A stretch of 38,677 nucleotides of DNA from JAVKDP01 sp040222185 (GTDB taxonomy: Bacteria > Bacteroidota > Rhodothermia > Balneolales > Balneolaceae), in the NCBI GenBank assembly GCA_040222185.1, contig JAVKDP010000021.1:1-38677 (forward strand), read 5' to 3'. Shown piece by piece: positions 16,615 to 25,000 of the stretch (position 1 is the first letter of the stretch; every line of letters begins with the position of its first letter). A program made the position numbers and the translations under genes. The notes under the pieces are model-generated. The model made no database searches. It was not told where the DNA came from and worked only from the letters and a program-made list of their open reading frames with translations.

Positions 16615-18275
16615 CACAAGCAGAACAAGATAAATTAGGAAAAACCCTTTGGGATATTGCTGACCAACTACGTGGTTCTATGAATGCGGATGATTTCCGT
16701 GATTACATGTTATCATTCCTTTTTCTTCGATATTTATCATATAACTATGAGGAATCGGCCAAAAAGGAATTGGGTTCAGATTATCCGGATGATACCCCGG
16801 GAGACGTAATGGATATGCTCAAGGTACATTCGCCGTTACAAATCTGGTATGCTGAGAATGAAGAAGATGTGCCTGAGTTTGAAAAGCAAATGCGCAGAAA
16901 GGTACACTATGTGATTAAACCTGGACATTTGTGGAGTAATATTTCGGAAATGGCACGCACACACGACAGAGAGTTATTGACTACCCTGGAAAAGGGATTC
17001 CGTTATATTGAAAACGAATCATTTGAAAGTACCTTCCAGGGTTTGTTTTCAGAAATTAACCTGAATTCAGAAAAACTGGGCAAGACCCCTGCTGATCGGA
17101 ACAAAAAATTGTGCACTATCATCTGGAAGATTGCTGAAGGTATAGCCGATTTCTTAACAGGTTCTGATATGCTTGGAGATGCTTATGAGTATCTAATTGG
17201 GCAGTTTGCAGCAGGTTCCGGTAAAAAGGCCGGGGAATTTTATACCCCCCAACAAATTTCTACCATTCTTTCCAGGATTGTTACCCTGGACAGCCAGGAT
17301 CCCGCAAATCCCTCCGGACCTAAAAAGAAATTAGATAATGTACTGGACTTTGCCTGTGGTTCTGGATCACTATTATTGAATGTTAGGAAGCGCATTACTG
17401 ATGATGGAGGTACCATAGGAAAAATATATGGCCAGGAGAACAATATTACCACTTACAACCTGGCAAGAATGAACATGCTGTTGCATGGTATGAAAGACAC
17501 AGAGTTTGAGATTTTCCACGGAGATACGTTAAAAAATCAATGGGACGTACTCAACGAAATGAACCCGTCCAGGAAAACGGAGTTTGATGCCATCGTTGCC
17601 AATCCACCCTTCAGTTTACGCTGGACACCCAACGATACCATGGCAGATGATTTCCGCTTCAAGAGTTATGGGTTAGCCCCTAAATCAGCAGCAGACTTTG
17701 CTTTTCTGTTACATGGCTTTCACTTCTTAAGTTCGGAAGGTACTATGGCTATCATCTTACCTCATGGGGTTTTGTTCCGTGGTGGTGCAGAAGAACGCAT
17801 AAGAACGAAACTTCTAAAGGATAATCATATTGATACAGTTATTGGTCTACCTGCCAACCTGTTCTATTCTACTGGTATTCCCGTTTGTATTCTTGTGCTG
17901 AAAAAGTGCAAAAAGGAAGACGATGTACTCTTTATTAATGCCAGCCATGAGGACAACTTTGATAAAGGAAAGCGGCAGAATACGCTGAGTAAAAAGCATA
18001 TTGATAACATCGTTGAAACCTATAAGTACAGAAAAGAAACAGTACGATATTCTCGCAAAGTATCAATGGATGAGATTGAAAAGAATGGCTACAACCTGAA
18101 CATTTCAAGATATGTTAGTACTGCTGAGGATGAAATTCCGATCGACTTAAATGAGGTGAATAAGAGTCTGAACTCTATCAATAAACGCATTGAAAAGAAA
18201 ACGAAAGAACACAATAAATTTTTGAAGGAATTGGGATTAAACTTGTTGCCATTTCATGATCTTAAAAATGAATAA
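16611..18275 (+). CDS. hsdM: Type I restriction-modification N6-adenine methyltransferase subunit
   Basis: A 554-residue HsdM. An N-terminal helical domain (about residues 1-150, KTLWDIADQLRGSM) is followed by the gamma-class methyltransferase fold: AGEFYTP (207-213), SAM-binding motif I DFACGSGS (246-253, with Phe where Pro is usual), and catalytic motif IV NPPF (331-334). The C-terminus has a coiled-coil-like NKRIEKKTKEHNKFLKE. It is last in hsdR-hsdS-prrC-hsdM. Placing the protective methylase last, behind a toxin, is unusual; a private promoter inside prrC would make sense for safe establishment but was not identified. A short hairpin (CTAGAA/TTCTAG) follows the stop. Confidence 0.95.
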   Translation: MTQAEQDKLGKTLWDIADQLRGSMNADDFRDYMLSFLFLRYLSYNYEESAKKELGSDYPDDTPGDVMDMLKVHSPLQIWYAENEEDVPEFEKQMRRKVHYVIKPGHLWSNISEMARTHDRELLTTLEKGFRYIENESFESTFQGLFSEINLNSEKLGKTPADRNKKLCTIIWKIAEGIADFLTGSDMLGDAYEYLIGQFAAGSGKKAGEFYTPQQISTILSRIVTLDSQDPANPSGPKKKLDNVLDFACGSGSLLLNVRKRITDDGGTIGKIYGQENNITTYNLARMNMLLHGMKDTEFEIFHGDTLKNQWDVLNEMNPSRKTEFDAIVANPPFSLRWTPNDTMADDFRFKSYGLAPKSAADFAFLLHGFHFLSSEGTMAIILPHGVLFRGGAEERIRTKLLKDNHIDTVIGLPANLFYSTGIPVCILVLKKCKKEDDVLFINASHEDNFDKGKRQNTLSKKHIDNIVETYKYRKETVRYSRKVSMDEIEKNGYNLNISRYVSTAEDEIPIDLNEVNKSLNSINKRIEKKTKEHNKFLKELGLNLLPFHDLKNE

Positions 18276-18482
18276 CAAGCCTAGAATTAAGTTTCTAGAC
18301 TTTGGTTAATGCCAAATAGGAACTTGGCAAAATCAATCAATGCGATTTGTATTAATACATACTTCATTATCACTGCTTCTTTTTTACTCAAAATTTGTTT
18401 CAATAAGGTCCTGGGTCATTTGTATGTCTACGAAATACCTTACCGATAAAAAAGTCTAAAAGCCCACCACCAGCCGAATTAT

Positions 18483-18974
18483 TTACAACCTCACAGTGTC
18501 ATCATCTATGTTTACTACAAATGATAATGTGAGTAACTCATCAGAATGATCAAAAACCAAAACAGAGTTAGTTTTCCAAACTTTTAGTACTTCTTTGTTG
18601 GCCGGCACATCATTTATTAGATATATGTAAACATTTTTGTGATCATTTTGATCGAAATAGCTACTGTACTGTATTTTCCACTTCGCTAGATGCTCTCTGA
18701 CATCACTTATAGGCTTAAAATACTCCTTACCTCCAGGTACAGTCAAAAATGCGTCATTATAGTTTTTGATCATAAGCTCTTTTGCTTTCATTAACTCATC
18801 AAAAGATGGACAAAAGTATTCAGTAAAATTGACTTGGTACTCAGCCCCTGTACGATCCTCTAAAAAAGTTTCATTTTCTGTAAGTACGGTATCAAGATTA
18901 ATTTTACATTCTTGAGCTATCGCTTGAAATGATAAAAATAAAAATATGACAGTAGAATAAATCATTTTCTTCAT
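18483..18974 (-). CDS. Exported hypothetical protein, presumptive immunity to the M91 toxin
   Basis: A 163-residue protein with a clear Sec signal peptide (about residues 1-21, FQAIAQE) and no recognised domain. It begins 9 bp after the toxin gene on the same strand, the usual immunity-gene position. An exported immunity protein would imply that the toxin can act outside the cytoplasm. Alternatively it is an unrelated small periplasmic protein. Between it and hsdM (18276-18482) only a weak hairpin and a possibly decayed ORF fragment are seen. Confidence 0.6.
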   Translation of the reverse strand: MKKMIYSTVIFLFLSFQAIAQECKINLDTVLTENETFLEDRTGAEYQVNFTEYFCPSFDELMKAKELMIKNYNDAFLTVPGGKEYFKPISDVREHLAKWKIQYSSYFDQNDHKNVYIYLINDVPANKEVLKVWKTNSVLVFDHSDELLTLSFVVNIDDDTVRL

Positions 18975-18983
18975 AGTAGTAGC

Positions 18984-20345
18984 TTATAAGTTTCTTAATC
19001 TATTATATTCTAAATCTAAAATATTACCCCACTTTTGGAGTCCATATCTATAGGCAAAAAATCTGTCCTGTTTCATATGTACTGAATGCTGAGTTCCTGG
19101 TATTATTGTTCTAGAATCACTGTTATCAGTAGCTTCATAATTAGTTCGAAGCGGTAAATTGTGTTCGACCCTTATTTTGTTTTCCCAATGGACACCAAAC
19201 ATTTCAAATCTTTTTATTACTTTACCATTTGTCGGTGATGTATACCAAGCTCCTGCAAGACTATACATTCTAGAGTCACTGCTAGTTGTAGCTGCATGGC
19301 CAAGTTCGTGTGCTAAACCAATAAAAGAAGGTCTTCCAGTTCTTCCTTTTTCATTTAGACCTCCTGATCTATCACTAGGATTCCATTCGATAAGTGTACT
19401 TTGATTTGCAAAATCACGAAATGCGTAATTCCGACCTGATTTTTTAATCGTATGATTATCTGTAGAGTTTTGTAATTGAGAAATTAACTCTTTGCCTGAA
19501 TATCCACCTAATCTTATTTTATTTAAAGCCCGAAATGTATCTCCTAAGAAACCTCTTTTTCTTCCTTCATATTCCGAGCCATCTTCATTAAATAGTTTCC
19601 CATCAACATACAAAAAACGATTTCTTCCTTGCTCAATCCATATACTATCCCCATTCACATCGATAAAACTAATTGGATTATTCGCAGCATATTGATATGG
19701 TGTAAAGGAAGGGTATTTGGCATCAAAGCGGTCACGACTCAGGAAGCGTCCTATTTCCGGGTCATACAGCCGCGCCCCGGCATGGTAGAGGTTTAAATCT
19801 CCTTCGTCCTCGTATTGGTAGCCGGTATATTTGGTGTCGTCGTTATCATCTCCAATATTCTGGGTTCGTTGGGCCATTCGTTTCCCATAGGGGTAGTAAT
19901 CGTCCCAGGTAACCGCTTCTCCATCTTCATCTACGGTAACCCGAACACTGCCTAAGTGATCGGTAATGTAATACAGGCTCTGGTTATCACGTACAGTGAT
20001 ATAAATGGTTTTATAGCCGTACTTATTATAGGTGTTACGCACTCGCAGTTGTACCGTAAATACTTGTTCCACTACTCCCGCGGCTAGCGTAAAGGTATGG
20101 GCGTAACTTGAACTCCAGGACTTGGTTACTCCGTCTACCTGCCAGCGGTACTGGTTTATGCTTCCACAGCCGGGAGTACTGGTAGTTCCTGAAAACTGAA
20201 GTTGGTCCCCACTGTAAATAGTTAGTGTATTAGGCGTTGTTACAATTCTGGCTGTTGGATTTAAACCACAGGCTTGAAGCTGCTCTATAAAAAGAGTAGT
20301 ACTAAGGAGAAATAGTAGCGGAAGTATTTTTAAGAATCTTTTCAT
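18984..20345 (-). CDS. Secreted Rhs core with M91 (NleD-like) zinc metallopeptidase tip
   Basis: A 453-residue protein built from four parts. A signal peptide covers about 1-25. A PKD/Ig-like domain spans about 30-120. The Rhs-associated core spans about 124-232 (LYYITDHLGSVR, GARLYDPEIGRFLSRD, ANNPISFIDVNGD). A toxin tip runs from 233 to the end. The tip holds HELGH (His346, Glu347, His350) and ENKIRVEHNLPLRTNY (388-403), the combination typical of peptidase M91, to which the effector NleD belongs. It lacks the YD-repeat shell, which lies in the separate 1763-residue protein two genes upstream. It overlaps the CBM20-TPR gene by 4 bp (ATGA). The toxin assignment is strong; its target protein is unknown. 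Confidence 0.87.
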   Translation of the reverse strand: MKRFLKILPLLFLLSTTLFIEQLQACGLNPTARIVTTPNTLTIYSGDQLQFSGTTSTPGCGSINQYRWQVDGVTKSWSSSYAHTFTLAAGVVEQVFTVQLRVRNTYNKYGYKTIYITVRDNQSLYYITDHLGSVRVTVDEDGEAVTWDDYYPYGKRMAQRTQNIGDDNDDTKYTGYQYEDEGDLNLYHAGARLYDPEIGRFLSRDRFDAKYPSFTPYQYAANNPISFIDVNGDSIWIEQGRNRFLYVDGKLFNEDGSEYEGRKRGFLGDTFRALNKIRLGGYSGKELISQLQNSTDNHTIKKSGRNYAFRDFANQSTLIEWNPSDRSGGLNEKGRTGRPSFIGLAHELGHAATTSSDSRMYSLAGAWYTSPTNGKVIKRFEMFGVHWENKIRVEHNLPLRTNYEATDNSDSRTIIPGTQHSVHMKQDRFFAYRYGLQKWGNILDLEYNRLRNL

Positions 20346-22030
20346 TGTCTTCCCTCCGCTTTTTGTTCATTCTTCATCAGCATTTGTTTCCTCATCTTGG
20401 CTCGCTCTTTTGCCGGGCTTTCTTTCTCCCTGGCTTCCAGTTGGTTCAGTATAATCAAGGCTTCTGTCTTTTTCCCACTTTTTATTAAATGTTCTGCCTT
20501 TAAAAGCTGGACCTCATTGGCGAGTTCTTCATCCTGAATCCTGTTTTCCAGCTGTTGTATTGCATATGCAACGGAGTCTGGTTCCATATATTCCATCCTT
20601 CGTTCAATTCCGGCAATTCTGGACCTATTCTTTTGTTTCTCACTTCCATGCTCAGTCAGGCCTTTCATTGCCCTGTCAATACTTCTTTGGTCATTAAGTT
20701 CAGTGCTTACATCTAACAAGTTCCTGTAGGCCATTCTTTTGGTTTGCTCGTCGGGGTGCTGCATTGCAAGTGTAAAGAGATGTCCACGGGCTCTGCGTTT
20801 CATTTCGGGATCAGGATCTCTCATATAGCTTATTGCCAATCCCTGGTGGGCATAACCTTCTACCATCTGATCCTGGTCTCCCTGCTTGGTAAATTCAAGG
20901 GCTTGCTGGAAAGGTGCACGCGCTTCTTCAAATCGGCCTTCATTAAGTAGAAGCTCTCCTTTCAGGTAATGAAAATATGAACGTCTCCAGCCAACGGTAT
21001 CTTCTGCTGCTTTTTGCTCGGTAAAACTAAGGGCGTCCGCAATTCTCCCCTGTTCTGCAAGAGCATGTGCCCACAAAAAGTCGAAGTCATCAATGTCATC
21101 TACGTTAACCGGAGTATAGTTTTTGCGATGCTCGGTATATACCTGCCGGGCTTTGGGTAAGTCTCCTGCTTCCAGTAATTGTAAGGCATAAAAGTACCGA
21201 AACCTTCGGGCATCGCCATACTCCGTCATGGCTTGCTGGTAGGCATCTACACTTGTCCCAGTACTCCGGCTTGTTTCTATGCGTCCGCTTTCAGGATTAT
21301 AAACCAGCTGAACATCTACCGCTATTGTAGAAGGATCTATTAACAGTAAATGGTTAGCGTGGCCAGCAAGGTATTCCCAATGCCATACGCCTTCGGCTTC
21401 CCATGCTAGTTTAAACTCTACATCAACTGGGCTGTACTGAGCCAACTGGAAGGAGATTTGCCACAGGTTTTCGGATGTTTCAGTAAACAATAGTTTTTCT
21501 GTTTCCAGGTCCCATCCCAATGCTCCCCTGTTTCCAAGTAAAGCAATCTGTTCGGGTTTATATCCATTTACAAACATATCATTAGTGGTCAGAGAAAGAG
21601 TTACTGTAACATTTTCCGCAAGCATCTCTTTTTCATAGCCTCTGAACTTTGTAGTGGGAGTACTTCTATTCCCTGCACTAGTGAGTTGCAGGCTTCGGTC
21701 GTGCCCGGATTCCCATTCTACTTTACCGGAAGCCCGTACGATTACATATTTAAATTCCATCTTGGACACTTTTCCCGGAATAGCTACAGACGTTGTCCAT
21801 ATATCTGAGCTTTCCTGTTTAGCTAACCGGGGACCTGTATTGTCCCAGGCGCCCAGCTGATCCAGTTCTCCTCGTACTTCTACCACGTCTCCTGTTTTAA
21901 CCACTCCATTCGGAATCTGCACACTGAATGTCACCGGTTGGGCTATAAGCAAGGTGGAACTCGCCATAAAAAGAGCCAGTAAAAATACTTTTTGTGTAAG
22001 GGATGTATTGTTCTTTATTAGATTATTCAT
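20342..22030 (-). CDS. Exported CBM20-TPR protein of the split Rhs operon
   Basis: A 562-residue protein. A signal peptide ends near residue 31 (LLIAQP). Two starch-binding-like (CBM20-type) beta domains follow, at about 33-117 (VRGELDQLGAWD ... FKYVIV) and about 140-255 (LLGNRGALGWDLE ... WHWEYLAG). A TPR-like helical array fills about 260-530 (EAGDLPKARQVYTEH, GELLLNEGRFEEARAPFQQALEF). CBM20-like folds need not bind glycans; with TPRs they suggest a scaffold or surface adaptor for the flanking Rhs proteins. It is 13 bp downstream of the barrel gene and overlaps the toxin gene by 4 bp. I know no named role. Confidence 0.8.
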   Translation of the reverse strand: MNNLIKNNTSLTQKVFLLALFMASSTLLIAQPVTFSVQIPNGVVKTGDVVEVRGELDQLGAWDNTGPRLAKQESSDIWTTSVAIPGKVSKMEFKYVIVRASGKVEWESGHDRSLQLTSAGNRSTPTTKFRGYEKEMLAENVTVTLSLTTNDMFVNGYKPEQIALLGNRGALGWDLETEKLLFTETSENLWQISFQLAQYSPVDVEFKLAWEAEGVWHWEYLAGHANHLLLIDPSTIAVDVQLVYNPESGRIETSRSTGTSVDAYQQAMTEYGDARRFRYFYALQLLEAGDLPKARQVYTEHRKNYTPVNVDDIDDFDFLWAHALAEQGRIADALSFTEQKAAEDTVGWRRSYFHYLKGELLLNEGRFEEARAPFQQALEFTKQGDQDQMVEGYAHQGLAISYMRDPDPEMKRRARGHLFTLAMQHPDEQTKRMAYRNLLDVSTELNDQRSIDRAMKGLTEHGSEKQKNRSRIAGIERRMEYMEPDSVAYAIQQLENRIQDEELANEVQLLKAEHLIKSGKKTEALIILNQLEAREKESPAKERAKMRKQMLMKNEQKAEGRQ

Positions 22031-22043
22031 GATCCTGTCTCCC

Positions 22044-25000
22044 TTAAAATTTTGTGATTCTGCCTATCCCGCCAGGGATGTTCCAATATAGTAGCGTACT
22101 CCCGGAGTACACCGCAAGCACCTCTCCATCTACCCCCCTAATAAAATTCTGGTATGCATTGACGGTGCTATAGCTTTCAGCCGTTCTGAAACGTTTCTGG
22201 ACGCGCTGGCCTGCATTGTCATAGGAATATTCGTGCAAATACGCCGTAGTTGAATTGTACTTCTGAATGAGCCGGTAGGAAAGGTTCTGTGTATTGTAAG
22301 CAATACTGGTCACATTGCGATCATCATTAAAGATCATGTTCCCAACGGCGTCGTATTTATAGTCTTCCACCGAGCTACTTCCAATTACATTTTTTAGCTT
22401 GTTTGTATTATCATAATACTTATAGGTAAAGGTTTCACTCCCACCAGTTACATAGTCGTTGTATCTTCGCATGGTCACAAGATTTCCACTTTTTCCAACT
22501 TTATTATGAACATCGGGCTGAAGATGCCCAATACTTACGTCATAAGCCCCAAAAGCTGAATAACTGGTATTACTATTATTAAAATCTGCATTGATCAACC
22601 TGCTGGCATTGTCATATTTATAATTGTATAGTGGGTTATCATTTGTTAATGCACTCGGAGCAGAAACCTTCCAGCGTATTTGAGAAATGTCCCCATTATA
22701 TTTTGCTTCCCATGTGCTGGCTGAGCTTGCAGACTGAGATTCATACCTGAGTTCCATTCCAAACCGATCGTCTGCAAAGCCGGTAGGTGAACCGGTATTA
22801 TCAGGATCGTTAATTTTTGCAAGCCAACCTCTTATGTGATACTCATAATCCAGTAGCTGGGCTCCACCGGAGCTAATATCGCCACCAAGTGCTTGCTGAT
22901 CAATCTGCCCTTCCGCTGTATAAGAAAAATTAGATTCAAGTTTGGCGTTTGCAAAATCATCTTCCCGGTTACTGTATACATGAGTTAATCGATTAGCAGA
23001 ATCGTATGTATACCAAAAATGCATTTCTTCGGTTGAACTTCCATCCTGGTATATGATTTCAGTAACCAGCCCCTGGGTGGTATATTCATAATCTATTCGC
23101 TTTGTAGAAACCCCCGGAAGCTTTTGCTTCACCCATGAAACCCTGCCTTTGGAATCGTAGGAGTACCAGGTATCTCCCCAAGTCCAGGTAACCGGATCTA
23201 AATATCGGCTACGGGCAAGCCTGCCGGTAAGGTTTGTGGCAGTTGCGTCCCCATTCGTAACATCGTAATAGTTTAAGGTGAATGCCTGCTTACTGGAAGT
23301 GGGCCAGCTTTCGTTCTCTGCATTTGCCTGGGTGTAATGAGAAGAGCTTCCCCAGTATTCCCCAGCTTCGGTTACTCTGTCTAACTCATCGTATTTAGTA
23401 TAGCTAAATTGGAAAGGTCTCACACGTTCAGTGATTGTTAAGCTCCATAGTGCGGAAGTACCTCCAGGCACCTTTACGTTGTATCTGTAACTTCCTTCCT
23501 GAAGTGTTTCGGAATTACTTCCCGAAGAATCCCAGCCATCAAAAGCTTCCCGGTAAATCTCTCTTTCTGGATTGTCCATTTTCTCCAAAGTCATGTTTAC
23601 ATAATCACTCCCTAAACTCGAAAAACTTACATCAAAATTAAGTATTCCATTTTTTGGATAAGTAAAAGAGCTACTAGTAGTGTTTTGGTAGCTCAGGTAT
23701 TTAGTAGTGGTTTGTTCACTTCCGCTCTCTTTGTGTTCGGCATTCCGTACAAATCGTAAATTACCTGCTTTATCATATTTATATTCTGTAGAAGCGTCCA
23801 AATAGGGAGTATTCTCACTGGTTATTCGGTTCAGTTTATCGTATGTATATTCTCTTTTAAGGTTAGCGGTACCCCAGCCTTCTGGCTCATGTACTTTTGT
23901 TAGGTTTCCAAACCCATCATATTCATAACCGGTGAAAATATCGTAGGTAGCAGAAGTAGAAACACCGTCATCACCATTTAAGTCAATTACTTCCATTACA
24001 GTACGACCCCAGGCATCAACGAATTGCCAGGATTCAACCTCATTTTCATTCGTTATTTGCTGCCTTAGCAGAGTATTGATTGGAAAACCTAGCTCATTGG
24101 TTCCATCAAAATCTTCGTTTGTTGAAGCATTTAATCCGTATTCGGAATCGATTGTTCGTGTACTATTCATGCGATAGGTATATCCTGGAGAAGCTTGTTT
24201 GGTAGCTCTTCCCAAAGGACTGGCTTCATATGCTGTTTGAGCGTAAGCATATTTTGAATCAAGGTCGGTATGTCCAAGAGTATTTTTATAATACCCATAT
24301 ACTGAGCCACCTGTTGCCAGGGCTTCGCCTGGATCCCATGTACTACCCACAAGACTGGAAATACTCTTATATGAAAGACCCGAAGATAAAATGACCGGTT
24401 TAGTGACCGCTTCCTGCCGGCCTAGTTCATCATAAAATACGTGTTGTACAATCACATCACTTCCACCAATACTTTGCTGCGTTTGAATAGGACGGCCTAA
24501 CCCATCAAAAAACTGGTAGGAAGTCACTGTGTTCCCATTATCATAGCTTCTTGTTCGGACATGGTTTGAGTTTGCATGAGCGTAACTGGTTCCTGAATAA
24601 CTATTCGAGTAGGTGTAATCTTCCAGTAGAGTATTCCCAGAATCTCTTATTTCTGTTAACCGGTCAAGAGCGTCCCAGGTATACTTCAAGATGACTCCGC
24701 TTTCATCTTTCATTTCAGTAACACGGCCATGGGTATCATACTTTGCAGTTTGTGTTAAATCTACACCACTTCCCGAAGCTTGAATACGTTCCAGTCCAGT
24801 AAGATATACTCCCGAAATACTGTTAATACCATTTTGTGTCAATGGATTCGAATTATCACCGAAGTAGTATTTGGTTAAATTCCCGTTGGCATCGTTTACT
24901 TCCAATACATTTCCATAAGAATCGTATTTGAGAATATCCAGTACTTCTATAGAATTGGCATCAGGATCGGCTGGTGGAATACTTCCGGTTCCATTCCATA

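Noticed and set aside
18290..18482. Possible decayed toxin or Rhs fragment (a short open frame starting NNSAGGGLLDF just after the immunity-gene stop, minus strand)
   Set aside because: Open for only about 35 codons and no convincing match to a known tip; noted but too weak to annotate.
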